DNA of 47,737 nucleotides from DATKCA01 sp035544675 (GTDB lineage Bacteria > Acidobacteriota > Thermoanaerobaculia > Gp7-AA8), in contig DATKCA010000162.1 in assembly GCA_035544675.1 (NCBI GenBank), forward strand, positions 1 to 47,737, in the 5' to 3' direction. Both the position numbers and the translations under genes were made by a program. Below, in pieces: positions 28,715-37,443 of the stretch; the stretch's first letter is position 1; the number at the start of each line of letters is the position of its first letter. Under the pieces are notes generated by a model. It ran no database searches. It saw nothing but the letters and a program-made list of their open reading frames with translations, and was not told where the DNA came from.

Positions 28715-30260
28715 CTTCCGCTTCTGTGGAGTGCGGCGCGGCGCCGGCGGCCGGCACGGCCGCCGCTCCGCTCTTCCGTTTGAGCATCAGGCGGACGTTG
28801 TCCAGCTCCGCGACGAGCCACAACTTCAAGCCGCGCGCGAGCATGTGGAACGGCGCGAGATTCAGGTTGAAGTATGCCTTGATCCTGCGACCGTTGTTTC
28901 GCGCCCCCGCCTCGCCCGCCGCGCGGCGCGCCAGTGCGATGGCCTTGAAGCGCCGGTTGTAGAGAGACATGAGGTGATAGCTGATGAAGGCCGGCTTGGG
29001 ACCCAGCACGGGCATCCAGTAGAACTTCTTCATGAAGCGGTAAGCCGGCACCACCACGAAGATGTAGTAGTGCGCCGTGTCGAGCAGGAACGCCGCGCTC
29101 AGCAGGTCGGCCTCGCCCATGTAGTAGTACTTGTCCTTGAAGATGGAGCGGAAGAAACGGTGGTACGAGCGCAGGAACGCCGCATTGTGCTCGTCGATCA
29201 TCGCGGACATGTCCTCGCCCGCGGCATCGCGACGGACGATGTCGACCGTGGCGTCGACGGAGAACGACGCGTGATCGAGTCCCGGCGAGTAATACGGATC
29301 GAGGAACGCGGCGGCGTCGCCCATCAGCGCCCAACCCTTCCCCATGTACTGCCGCGTGACATAAGGCAGATGCGAGTAGAAACGGAGGTCCTCGAAGCGA
29401 GGCGTTGCGCCGTCGATGAGCTCCGCCAGCGACGGATTGGCCTCGAGGAACGCGACGAAGTCCTCGTTGCGGTTCTTGCTCTGATGGAGATCGACGAGCC
29501 GTTTGTCGAAGACCACGCCGATGCTCGTCTCGCCGTTGCCGAGAGGAATCACCCAGATCCAGTAGCCCCATCCGGTGTAGTGATTCGTACTCAGCCGCCG
29601 CGAGCCGACGTTGCGGCTGGCCAGCTCGCTGGGATGGCGCGCCGCCAGATCGTCGATGTGGCGGACGTTCTTCCAGCGACACCAGATGGCCGCGGTCGGA
29701 TGCTCCTCGTTTCTGTCGATGAGACCGAGGCGCCTGCCGATGAAGTTGACGCGGCCGGTGGCGTCGAGGACCCACCGGCACCAGACCTCGCGCACTCCTT
29801 CGGCAGTCTCCACGGAGACCTTGTTGTCGAAGTCTCGCAGCTCCACGTCGCGAACCCGCGCCGGACGCAGAAGCTCCGCGCCTTCCTTCACGGCGCTGGC
29901 CAGGATGTACTCGTCCAGGGCGTCGCGCCGCAATTGAAACGAAGGGACCGCGCTCCTGATGAATCCGCCCGCCTCAGACGCGTTGGCGTGACCGGTCACC
30001 TTGTCGTTGCTGAACCAGTAGCGCAGGCCTTCCTTCGGCAGCTGCTCGGCCTCCAGGTGATGCCACATGGCCAGCCGGCGGGTGAGGAACATCGCCGACA
30101 TCTCCGTCGTGGCCTCGCCGACTTTGGCGTCGAACGCCTCGGCCTTTTCGACCACCAGGACACGCAGGCTCGGGGCGTCACGGCGGAGCAGAAGCGCGGC
30201 GGCGGCGCCGCTGAAAGCGCCGCCGAGGATCACCACGTCATACCGATTCAGGTCAGTCAC
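28686..30260 (-). CDS. Flavin-dependent halogenase-like oxidoreductase
   Basis: 524-aa FAD enzyme of the tryptophan-halogenase-like family. The dinucleotide motif GGAFSG is at residues 13-18, KVGEATTE at 46-53, WIWVIP at 234-239 (the WxWxIP halogenase signature), and GDAAAFLDPYYSPG gives the second FAD motif together with the FxDPxxSxG element of this family. A C-terminal domain of ~200 aa ends in an Ala/Pro-rich tail. GTG 30260 is chosen, because longer reads overlap the upstream DUF368 gene. Members without the halogenase Lys can act as hydroxylases or epoxidases, and the halide or substrate cannot be decided here. Position next to KS/ACP genes suggests tailoring of the chain. Confidence 0.82.
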   Translation of the reverse strand: MTDLNRYDVVILGGAFSGAAAALLLRRDAPSLRVLVVEKAEAFDAKVGEATTEMSAMFLTRRLAMWHHLEAEQLPKEGLRYWFSNDKVTGHANASEAGGFIRSAVPSFQLRRDALDEYILASAVKEGAELLRPARVRDVELRDFDNKVSVETAEGVREVWCRWVLDATGRVNFIGRRLGLIDRNEEHPTAAIWCRWKNVRHIDDLAARHPSELASRNVGSRRLSTNHYTGWGYWIWVIPLGNGETSIGVVFDKRLVDLHQSKNRNEDFVAFLEANPSLAELIDGATPRFEDLRFYSHLPYVTRQYMGKGWALMGDAAAFLDPYYSPGLDHASFSVDATVDIVRRDAAGEDMSAMIDEHNAAFLRSYHRFFRSIFKDKYYYMGEADLLSAAFLLDTAHYYIFVVVPAYRFMKKFYWMPVLGPKPAFISYHLMSLYNRRFKAIALARRAAGEAGARNNGRRIKAYFNLNLAPFHMLARGLKLWLVAELDNVRLMLKRKSGAAAVPAAGAAPHSTEAEATAPPAPPA

Positions 30261-30280
30261 GCCCGGAATACTAATGTAGC

Positions 30281-31297
30281 TCAGGTTCCCGGACGCATCT
30301 CCGGCTGCCCCGTCCGGCTCGCCCACCAGTCGAGGACGATCACCAGAAGGAATCCGACCACTGCCAGCGTGATCGCCAGCACGACCTCCCCGCTCACGCT
30401 GGCCGGCATGATGTTGTGCTGAACGGTCGGGATGCGCTCACCGTGTGATCCGGTGATGAACTGCACGTCGACCTTCCACGGCCATACTTTGCGCAGGCTT
30501 CCGACCATGAGGCCGGTCAGCACGGCCACCGTGATGTCGTGGTAGCGCCGGAAGAGCCAGCCCAGAACCTGCGCGAACGTCACGATCCCGACCGCGGCGC
30601 CCAGCGCAACCCAGATGACCGGCATCAGCTCCCGCCGGTTCAGCGCACTCAGGATGTAGTGGTACTTGCCGAGCAGCACCAGGATGAATGCTCCGGAGAT
30701 CCCCGGCAGGATCATTGCGCAGATCGCCACTGCGCCGCTGAAGAACAGAAACGCCGCGTTCTCGGGCGTCTGCACAGGCACGAGCCCGACCAGGACATAG
30801 GCTCCGGCCGCGCCGGCCAGCGCGGAAATCCACAAGGTGAGGCTCCACCGCATGACGCGCTGCGCCACCGAGAACACCGAGGCCAGAACCAGGCCGAAGA
30901 AGAAGCTCCAGACCAGCACCGGCCTGTGCACGAGCAGCCACTCGATGCCTTTGGCGAGGCTCAGAATCGCGGTCAGGATCCCGGCGCCGACTGCGAGCAG
31001 GAACGGCAGGTTCACGGCCGCGGCAGCTTCGCGCAGCCGCAGAGTCACGAGCGCCTTGACGAATCGCGGCTGAGCGAACGATCGGATCGACTCGATCAGC
31101 TCCTCGTAGATTCCGAGGATGAAGGCCATCGTGCCGCCGGAGACGCCCGGCACCACGTCGGCGGCCCCCATACAGCAACCGCGCGCGAAGAGACTGGCGT
31201 ATTCGACGGGGGTGCGTTTCCTCGCCGCGCTCTCGCGAGCACCGGCCAGGTCATGATTTCCGTTCGCGTCGAGCATCGGCCGCGCATCATGCGCCAT
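30281..31297 (-). CDS. DUF368 membrane protein (PopT-type undecaprenyl-phosphate translocase family)
   Basis: Polytopic membrane protein of 338 aa with about eight hydrophobic helices. The hallmark GAADVVPGVSGGTMAF near residues 43-58 and the second re-entrant-like MILPGISGAF repeat are clear. DUF368 proteins have been shown to return undecaprenyl phosphate across the cytoplasmic membrane. That role would serve peptidoglycan and polysaccharide synthesis here. I chose ATG 31297. The longer frame to 31462 would invade the divergent gene at 31386. It ends 20 nt before the halogenase-like start, so the two may share a transcript. Confidence 0.88.
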   Translation of the reverse strand: MAHDARPMLDANGNHDLAGARESAARKRTPVEYASLFARGCCMGAADVVPGVSGGTMAFILGIYEELIESIRSFAQPRFVKALVTLRLREAAAAVNLPFLLAVGAGILTAILSLAKGIEWLLVHRPVLVWSFFFGLVLASVFSVAQRVMRWSLTLWISALAGAAGAYVLVGLVPVQTPENAAFLFFSGAVAICAMILPGISGAFILVLLGKYHYILSALNRRELMPVIWVALGAAVGIVTFAQVLGWLFRRYHDITVAVLTGLMVGSLRKVWPWKVDVQFITGSHGERIPTVQHNIMPASVSGEVVLAITLAVVGFLLVIVLDWWASRTGQPEMRPGT

Positions 31298-31385
31298 TCG
31301 CGCCACCCGCTCAATGGCCTGAAGCCGGGAGGCCTGACCGCTGCTACCATGACTCCTGCGACTCCCCGTCGACAAAAAGGTCCCG

Positions 31386-34160
31386 ATGCCAGACAAATCC
31401 GCGCGGTCGCGGAGTTGGAAGACGGGCGCTCTGCGCGCCGCGCGCGCGGCTGCTTTCCTCACGCTGGCGACCGGCGTGAACGGGACTGTGTCGGCGTACT
31501 TCCCGGCCTACGAGCCGTTCTACGTCTACCTGGTCTCCGTGGTGGTCGTGGCCTGGCTCAGCGGCATCCTCCTGGGGGTGACCACCGCCGTCGTTGCCGT
31601 AGTCCTTTACGACTGGATGTTCTCGCCGCTGGCCGCGACCGGTCCGTCCGTGGTCAGCGCCGTCCCTCTGGCCGTGGCCGTGACGGCGGCCGTCGTCACG
31701 CAGCTGGCGCGAGCGCCTATCCGGCGGCAGGCGTTACCTGCCACAGCCTCACCGCCCGCGCTGCTGACCGGCACGGTCATCCGTGACACCGCGGCGGACC
31801 ACCGCATCTCCGATCTGGAAGCGCAGCTGGCCCAGGCGCACACGTCGTCCCGCCTGCGCGCGGAGGCCCTTCAGGAGGCCGCCGACCGGCACTCGGCGCT
31901 CAATCAGGAGCTGGAGGCCGCCCGCGCCGCCGCCGGCGAACAGAACGCTCGTTCGTCATCGATGCGCCGCGACGTCGAGGCGGCCAAGCAGCGCAACCTC
32001 GAGCTGGACGGCAGACTCTCGGCCATTCAGCAGGAGCTCGAGGTCGCCTACCGGAAGATCGATGAGGAGCGCGCACACAAGATCGATGGAGCGCGATTCG
32101 AAACGGAGGCCAGGGATCTCACCGCGCGCCTGAGCCTCACCACCGAGCAGGCTGGCAAGCTGAAGCAGGAGCTCGACGCCGCCAACCGCAAACTCGATGA
32201 GGAGCGCGCCCGCAAGAGCGATGGGGCTCGATTCGAAGCGGAGGCCAAGGAGCTGGCCGGGCGTCTGCGCCTCGTCACCGAGCAGGCCGGCAAGCTGCGG
32301 CAGGAGCTCGACGCTGCCAACCGCAAGCTCGATGAGGAGCGCGCGCGCAAGACCGACGGGACGCGATTGGCCGGCGAAACGAAAGAGCTCACCGCCCGGC
32401 TGAGCCTCACCACCGAGCAGCTCGGCAAGTTGCGACGGGAGCTCGACGACGCACGCCGCATCGCCGACGCCGAGCGTGCCCGCGGCGACCGTGAAGCGAG
32501 TCTGCGCGCCCAGATGGAGAACGCCGCCCGGCAGACTCTGCAGCGCACCGCGGACGTGGCCTCGTCGCATCAGCGGTCGGAGGAAGAGGCGCGCAAGGCC
32601 CAGCAGGCGGCCGAGGCGCGCGCCGAGCTGTTGCAGCAGGAGCTGGATCGGGTCCGCGTCATCCTCGAGGATGAGACGACCCGCGCCGACCGCGAAGCGG
32701 AGTTGCGCGAGCATCTCGAGCTCACCGGCGGCGACAAGCTCCTGCTGATCGCCGGAGACCTCACCACGCGTACGAAGGAACGCGATGCGGCGCTGGCGGA
32801 GATCGCAACGCTTCGCCAGCACCTCGAAGCGGCCCGGAGCGTGCGCACGGCCATGGACGTCGAGTTCGACGCGAAGCTGCAGAAGGTCGTGGCCGGATTG
32901 ACCGAGGACTACGAGCAGTTCATCGGCGTCTCGATCGTGGAGAAGGAGGCCGCCCGCGCCGAGAACCGCGACCTCACCAAACGCCTGGAGAGTCTGCAGC
33001 GAAAGCTGGCCGAAGGCAGCGAGGCGAGCCGGCAGCGCCTCGTCGAGGTCGAGAAGAACATGGCCGAGCGCGAGCGGCTCGCCGGCGAGCTGCAGGCCGT
33101 GCGACACGACCTCGCCGCCGAGAAGAAGGCGCTCACCGCCCGCGTCGAAGACCTTCAGGCCCAGCTCGACGCGGAAAGGAAAACGCGCGATCAGATGGAG
33201 GCGGACTTCGACGCCCGCCTGCAGAAGGTCGTCACCGGTCTGACCGAGGACTACGAGCAGTTCATCGGCGTGTCGGTCGTGGACAAGGAAGAAGCGCGCG
33301 CCAAGAATCGCCACCTCACCGCGCGCGTCGAGGAGCTTCAGAAGCAGCTGGACGCCGAGAAGAACGCCCGCGCAGACGCCGAGGCGGACTTCGATTCGAA
33401 GCTCCAGAAGGTCGTCACCGGCCTGACCGAGGACTACGAGCAGTTCATCGGCGTATCACTGGTCGACAAGGAGGCGGCGCGGGCCGAGAACCGCAGCCTG
33501 ACCGCGAAGGTCCAGGAGCTGAAGGAGGCGCGCCAGAAGCTCGAGGTCGAGTGGAGCGAGAAACTTCAGAAAATCGTGACCAATCTCGCCTCCGACCACG
33601 AGAGCGACCTCGGAACCGCCATGGCTGAGAAGGAGATGGCCAGGGCCGAGGCGCGCAGTCTTCAGAAGCGTCTGCAGGACGAGCGCGAGCACTTCCGCCG
33701 CCTCACCGAACGTTGGCAGAAGGAGCGGGAAGAGCTCCTGGCGCGCGGCGCAGTGAAGGAGCCCGAGCCATTCCCGGGGACCGGGGCGAAGGCGCCCGTC
33801 GTGCTCGTGGTGCACAGCGACTCCGGAGTCCGGGCCATGTGCAAACACTCGCTCGAGCAGTCGGGCTATACCGTTCTGACGGCGGCAGACGGACTGGAAG
33901 GACTGCGCGTGGCGTCGAGCAGCAAGCCCGACGTGGTGCTGGCCGAGGCGATCATGCCGAAGATGAACGGCCGCGAGCTGGTGCAGCTTCTGAAGTCACG
34001 CCGCGAGACCGCCGGGATGAAGATCATTCTGATGAGCGGCGCCAACAGCGCGGACATCGAGCGCGGCAGCGACTTCCGCGCCGACGACTTCCTCCGCAGC
34101 GCAACTGACGTGAACGCGATGAGGACGACCCTGGCCAGTGTGCTGAGCAAAGGCCGGTGA
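31386..34160 (+). CDS. Membrane-anchored coiled-coil protein with degenerate C-terminal receiver domain
   Basis: 924 aa, no named homologue recognised. The N-terminus (about 10-115) is hydrophobic and DUF4118-like, with the KdpD-type YFPAYEPFYVYL pattern. Residues ~130-800 are almost entirely coiled coil and contain two sets of internal repeats: a 46-residue unit (about 220-365) and a longer unit carrying LTEDYEQFIGVS (about 492-760). Residues ~804-924 form a CheY-like receiver. In it the phospho-acceptor Asp is Glu854 (LAEAIMPKMNG) and the conserved Lys-Pro near the end reads Ser905-Ala906. The start ATG follows AAAAAGG. A scaffold with a locked pseudo-receiver is my inference. Confidence 0.85.
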   Translation: MPDKSARSRSWKTGALRAARAAAFLTLATGVNGTVSAYFPAYEPFYVYLVSVVVVAWLSGILLGVTTAVVAVVLYDWMFSPLAATGPSVVSAVPLAVAVTAAVVTQLARAPIRRQALPATASPPALLTGTVIRDTAADHRISDLEAQLAQAHTSSRLRAEALQEAADRHSALNQELEAARAAAGEQNARSSSMRRDVEAAKQRNLELDGRLSAIQQELEVAYRKIDEERAHKIDGARFETEARDLTARLSLTTEQAGKLKQELDAANRKLDEERARKSDGARFEAEAKELAGRLRLVTEQAGKLRQELDAANRKLDEERARKTDGTRLAGETKELTARLSLTTEQLGKLRRELDDARRIADAERARGDREASLRAQMENAARQTLQRTADVASSHQRSEEEARKAQQAAEARAELLQQELDRVRVILEDETTRADREAELREHLELTGGDKLLLIAGDLTTRTKERDAALAEIATLRQHLEAARSVRTAMDVEFDAKLQKVVAGLTEDYEQFIGVSIVEKEAARAENRDLTKRLESLQRKLAEGSEASRQRLVEVEKNMAERERLAGELQAVRHDLAAEKKALTARVEDLQAQLDAERKTRDQMEADFDARLQKVVTGLTEDYEQFIGVSVVDKEEARAKNRHLTARVEELQKQLDAEKNARADAEADFDSKLQKVVTGLTEDYEQFIGVSLVDKEAARAENRSLTAKVQELKEARQKLEVEWSEKLQKIVTNLASDHESDLGTAMAEKEMARAEARSLQKRLQDEREHFRRLTERWQKEREELLARGAVKEPEPFPGTGAKAPVVLVVHSDSGVRAMCKHSLEQSGYTVLTAADGLEGLRVASSSKPDVVLAEAIMPKMNGRELVQLLKSRRETAGMKIILMSGANSADIERGSDFRADDFLRSATDVNAMRTTLASVLSKGR
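32044..32480 (+). repeat. Coding tandem repeat, 138-bp (46-residue) unit
   Basis: Within the coiled-coil gene, a unit containing LDEERARK and TTEQAGKL recurs at 138-bp steps (about 32044, 32179, 32317, 32452), the first and last copies partial. The bases match closely between the middle copies, pointing to recent duplication. The 46-residue length is compatible with a heptad-like coiled-coil register with a skip. Confidence 0.88.
32859..33660 (+). repeat. Coding repeats carrying the LTEDYEQFIGVS block
   Basis: Four related segments start near residues 492, 606, 667 and 721 of the coiled-coil protein. Three share FDxKLQKVVxGLTEDYEQ and then FIGVSxVxKEEARAENR. The fourth is diverged (LQKIVTNLASDHESD). 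Spacing is 114, 61 and 54 residues, so it is not a simple tandem array. Confidence 0.88.
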
Positions 34161-34721
34161 TCACGCTGCCTTTCGGCGCTTGAGCGCCGTCACGGCCTGC
34201 TCGGCCTGCCACAGATGCCTGCGCTGGTGGGCGATGATGATGCGGAACGCCGAGTAGACGTTGTAGCGGACACGCCTGTCGAACGGCGACACCACCTTCA
34301 GTCTGCCCAGCTCCAGGTCGCGTGCCTCGGCCACCAGGTCGCGGAGCTTCTTCTGCAGCGAAGTGAATTCCGACAGCGCCTCTCCCCTGGCGCGAACGGC
34401 GCGAGGCACGAACGGCGCGCTGGTCCGCACCCTCCGGCGGACAGGCGGCTCGAGAAACCAGCGCAGGATCGCGCCGAGCCAGTCCATCCGCGGCTTCCGC
34501 GTCGCGGCCAGACCACGCCGCCTGCCCTCGTCGATGGCGCCCCGCAGCACCGGAAGGAACATCTCGGTGGAGATGCTGAGGTGGGCCAGACACTCGGCCG
34601 CGGACCAGCTGGAGAGATCAGGGCGGACGGTGAAGAGGCGCGGCGCGGTGGAGTCGACGAGAGTGCGCGCGCGCTCCGTGGCGTCGTCCAGCTCCCGTTC
34701 CAGATCCTCGAGTGCGCTCAC
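34161..34721 (-). CDS. DinB-like four-helix bundle protein
   Basis: 186-aa DinB/YfiT-superfamily protein. The helical core has SSWSAAECLAHL (first metal-ligand His) and IIIAHQRRHLWQ (the paired His-x4-His of helix 4), as in DinB_2 proteins. These often bind divalent metal and serve in thiol-dependent or unknown reactions. GTG start at 34721 overlaps the proC stop as GTGA, so it is coupled to proC. Its stop directly abuts the stop of the convergent coiled-coil gene, with no base between them. The substrate is unknown. Confidence 0.82.
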   Translation of the reverse strand: MSALEDLERELDDATERARTLVDSTAPRLFTVRPDLSSWSAAECLAHLSISTEMFLPVLRGAIDEGRRRGLAATRKPRMDWLGAILRWFLEPPVRRRVRTSAPFVPRAVRARGEALSEFTSLQKKLRDLVAEARDLELGRLKVVSPFDRRVRYNVYSAFRIIIAHQRRHLWQAEQAVTALKRRKAA

Positions 34722-35542
34722 TTCTTGAGCATATTCTCACCGAGCTCGCGCGATCGAACCGTCGCGGCCTCCACGGCGTTCATGAGCGTCGTCCTCACGC
34801 CCCCTGCCTCGAGCGTGTGCAGGCCGGTGATGGCGGTACCGCCCGGCGAGGTCACCATGTCTTTGAGGCGGCCCGGGTGCTCGTTGGTCTCCAGCAGCAG
34901 CTTGGCGGAGCCGAGGACGGTCTGCGCGGCGAGGAGCTGGGAGGTGCGGCGGGAGAGCCCGACTTTCACGCCGGCGTCGGCCAGCGCTTCCAGGATCAGA
35001 AACACGTACGCGGGGCCGGACCCCGACAGCCCCGTCACGGCATCCATCTGCGACTCGTCGAGAATCACAGTCGTGCCGATCGCGTCGAAGATGCGTTTGG
35101 CATCCTCCAGATCGGACTCTCGGGCGTAATCACCGCGCGCGATGGCCGTGGCGGCGGCATCGACCAGGGCGGGCGTGTTCGGCATGGCCCGGACCACGCG
35201 AGTGCCGCTGGCCAGCCGGACCTGAATCGCCCCCACCGGAACGCCGGCGGCGATGGAGATGACCAGCGCCTCGGGAGAGATCGTGGAGCCGACTTCGTCG
35301 AGCACACGGCTGAGAATCTGCGGCTTGACCGACAGGACGACGATCTCGGATGCCGCCGGCACCTTGTTGTCGACGGTTGCGTAGATGCCGTACGTGTCGC
35401 GCAGCTCGCGCATGCGCTCCTCGCGGGGACCGGACGCGGCAATCTGCGCAATCGCAAAAGCCCCGTGGCGCAACAATCCGCGAATCATGGCCTCGGCCAT
35501 GTTCCCGGCACCGATGAATCCGATGGTCTTATCGTTTGACAT
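34718..35542 (-). CDS. proC: Pyrroline-5-carboxylate reductase
   Basis: Last step of proline synthesis, 274 aa. Rossmann motif GFIGAGNMAEAM at the N-terminus, VLSVKPQ, RAMPNTPALV, and the C-terminal dimerisation/active-site signature VTGLSGSGPAYVF with SPGGTAITGL. Length and motif order are standard. The ATG at 35542 is preceded directly by an array of TTGGCTC-type heptamers, whose reverse reading (AAGAGC) may serve as a weak ribosome-binding site. Confidence 0.97.
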   Translation of the reverse strand: MSNDKTIGFIGAGNMAEAMIRGLLRHGAFAIAQIAASGPREERMRELRDTYGIYATVDNKVPAASEIVVLSVKPQILSRVLDEVGSTISPEALVISIAAGVPVGAIQVRLASGTRVVRAMPNTPALVDAAATAIARGDYARESDLEDAKRIFDAIGTTVILDESQMDAVTGLSGSGPAYVFLILEALADAGVKVGLSRRTSQLLAAQTVLGSAKLLLETNEHPGRLKDMVTSPGGTAITGLHTLEAGGVRTTLMNAVEAATVRSRELGENMLKK

Positions 35543-35620
35543 AGCTCTTGGTTCTTGGCTCTTGGTTCTTGGCTCTTGGCTCTTGGTTCTTGGCTCTGGG
35601 CTCTGGGCTCTGGGCTCTTA
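35543..35620. repeat. Heptamer array, units TTGGCTC/TTGGTTC/TGGGCTC
   Basis: About eleven 7-bp units in one direction between proC and the SGNH gene, starting immediately at the proC initiation codon. No inverted arm is visible. Unit variants alternate (CTTGGCT, CTTGGTT) and then shift to GGGCTCT. Confidence 0.95.
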
Positions 35621-35642
35621 GAGAGCAGGTTCCCGGTTCAGG

Positions 35643-36860
35643 TTACCGGCGCAACTCCACGATCGCCTCCGCGATCGTCTCCGCGACAGCGCCATTCCCT
35701 TCCGCGGAGTAGTGTCCAGGTGCCACAGCGCCCACGCCCTTCCGCCGCGCGATGTCGAGCAGCCGCGGAGTGGGGTCGACGATTGTGAAGCTGCTCCTGA
35801 GCGAGGTCACGATCGGTTCCCACGGGTCCTTCCCGCCATCGAGCTGCGCCTGCAGATTACCCGGCAATGGCAGATAAACGAGAAGAAACGGTTTTCGCGT
35901 CACGGCCACGTCGCTGCGGAAGCGCTCCAGGATCGCCGTGGTGACGCGCATGCCTTCGCTTTGCGGAGACATGAGGTCGACGACCTCGTCGTGGCCTCGC
36001 GCACGCGCGTCCTCGAGGACAGCGATCAGCCTGCTGTACCGGTACCACCGCGGCACGTACTTGTCGGTGTAGAAGACGTCGTAGCGGCGGAGCAGGGAGC
36101 GATGAAACGTCGCCAGCGTGTGGGGGACGAGGTCCGGCGCCACCGTCGGCCGGTTCACAGCCAGCAGGCTCGGGCCCTCCATGTAATAGCGGGGCTTCGA
36201 GAAGGGGATCTTCGACTGCGGGTAGGCGATGATCCTGAACACCATGAGATGGCGCGCGACGTTCTCGAGCTGGAGGCCTTCGACGATGACATCCGACTCG
36301 AACTTCGTCCCCTCGCGCGTGTAGCGCAGGTAGGCCTGATCCATCCCGTATCCGCCCACGCCGAAGTTGAGCGCCTCGGCGCGAACACCGCGGCGTGAGA
36401 GAGCGGTCTCGAGCTGCGGCGCGAGACTGCCGGGCAGCTCGACGTTGTGGCCGAACACGAACGAGTCGCCGAAGAGCGACACGCGGAGGGTTCCGTCCGG
36501 AGGCGACTTCGCGTACTCGCGATCGGCGCGGAGCCCCGCCCAGTTCGCGCAGTACAGGCGATCGGGCGTGCACGCGCCGGGACGATTCGTCCATCCCAGG
36601 TCCGGGTCGTACAGCATGTAGCCGGTGGGATCGCGCAGGTATTCGTCGATCAGGGCCCGGGCGTGTTTCACGGGCAGAGCGAAGGGCGGGATGGGGCGGT
36701 CTCGAAAGAAAAACGTGCCGTCGGCGTCGGTGCGGCCGCCGGCCCGCACGAAGATCTCGCCCGCCGCCAGTGCGATCAGCAGCGACAGGACCATGAAGAC
36801 GCCGGTGAAGAGCGCCACTCGCGCCGGTGAGGTCACCGGCGCCCCAACCGATCTCGCCAT
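35643..36860 (-). CDS. Membrane-anchored SGNH/GDSL-like protein
   Basis: 405 aa. One transmembrane helix is at about 14-36, followed by an extracytoplasmic SGNH-like domain. Block I is FGDSFVFG (Ser133), block II is FGVGGYG (about 166-172) and the block V His is near residue 383 (GHYSAEG). The Asp normally two or three residues before that His is not seen (Ala-Pro-Gly precede it), so catalysis may be altered. The ATG overlaps the DUF5989 stop as TGATG. This is the last gene of the carbamoyltransferase-SxtJ-DUF5989 operon. O-acyl or O-carbamoyl group handling on a polysaccharide is possible but unproven. Confidence 0.8.
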   Translation of the reverse strand: MARSVGAPVTSPARVALFTGVFMVLSLLIALAAGEIFVRAGGRTDADGTFFFRDRPIPPFALPVKHARALIDEYLRDPTGYMLYDPDLGWTNRPGACTPDRLYCANWAGLRADREYAKSPPDGTLRVSLFGDSFVFGHNVELPGSLAPQLETALSRRGVRAEALNFGVGGYGMDQAYLRYTREGTKFESDVIVEGLQLENVARHLMVFRIIAYPQSKIPFSKPRYYMEGPSLLAVNRPTVAPDLVPHTLATFHRSLLRRYDVFYTDKYVPRWYRYSRLIAVLEDARARGHDEVVDLMSPQSEGMRVTTAILERFRSDVAVTRKPFLLVYLPLPGNLQAQLDGGKDPWEPIVTSLRSSFTIVDPTPRLLDIARRKGVGAVAPGHYSAEGNGAVAETIAEAIVELRR

Positions 36861-37012
36861 CAGAAGAGAGAATAGATGAACGGCGCCAGCGCCGATCCCG
36901 CGGTCAGCGTGATGATGCCGCTCAGCAGCAGCAGGACGAGCAGGATCGGAATGATCCAGAGCTTCCTGCGCTCTCGAACGAAGTGGTAGAACTCGCGGAT
37001 CAGCTCGCGCAT
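36860..37012 (-). CDS. DUF5989-family small membrane protein
   Basis: 50 aa. A basic amphipathic start (MRELIREFYHFVRERRKLW) is followed by one transmembrane helix (IIPILLVLLLLSGIITL) and the conserved tail SALAPFIYSLF. This profile matches the DUF5989 family, found beside carbamoyltransferases and SxtJ proteins. It is too short to be found by length-based gene calling. Its TGA overlaps the SGNH start codon by 1 nt. It may anchor or assemble the neighbouring enzymes at the membrane. Confidence 0.88.
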   Translation of the reverse strand: MRELIREFYHFVRERRKLWIIPILLVLLLLSGIITLTAGSALAPFIYSLF

Positions 37013-37017
37013 TTTTT

Positions 37018-37040
37018 CAGGCCTCGGGCCTCGGGCCTCC
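37018..37040. repeat. Short heptamer array, unit GGGCCTC
   Basis: Three copies of the 7-bp unit between the SxtJ stop and the DUF5989 start, filling most of the 29-bp gap within an operon. It shows that even very small gaps carry the 7-bp pattern. Confidence 0.8.
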
Positions 37041-37041
37041 T

Positions 37042-37443
37042 TTAGAACTGCTTCTCGAAGTGCCGGTCACCGTACGAATGCCGCGACGGCTTCTTCCAGT
37101 ATGTCTTTGCCTTGCGGTCGATGGCCAGAGGCGACCGTCCGAACAGCCGCATCACCAGCCCGATCGGAGTGACAAGCAGGTAGTACACCACGATCAGGAT
37201 CAGCCGTGTGTTGATCCATCCCAGCGCTTCGGCCAGCTTCATCCACCAGCGATGGATCGGAGCGAGGGCCCGGGGTGCGAGGACGGCTGACGCCGCGAAA
37301 AACGCGGCGATGGTCATGAAGCCGATTGCGAGCGCGTCGATCTCCGCCAGCCGGGCGCGGATGAGCGCGACCACGGCGAACGCCAGGGCCATGACCAGGC
37401 CGAAATTCACCAGCTGTCTTCGATCAGTCGAGCTCGAATTCAC
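37042..37443 (-). CDS. SxtJ-family membrane protein
   Basis: 133 aa with about three to four hydrophobic helices, including FMTIAAFFAASAVLAP, and the C-terminal YWKKP segment. This matches SxtJ, a small membrane protein first noted in saxitoxin clusters and commonly next to carbamoyltransferases. The GTG start at 37443 lies 20 nt inside the carbamoyltransferase gene and has a strong GGGAGGAG site at ideal spacing, so the overlap is real. No biochemical role is established for the family. Confidence 0.85.
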   Translation of the reverse strand: MNSSSTDRRQLVNFGLVMALAFAVVALIRARLAEIDALAIGFMTIAAFFAASAVLAPRALAPIHRWWMKLAEALGWINTRLILIVVYYLLVTPIGLVMRLFGRSPLAIDRKAKTYWKKPSRHSYGDRHFEKQF

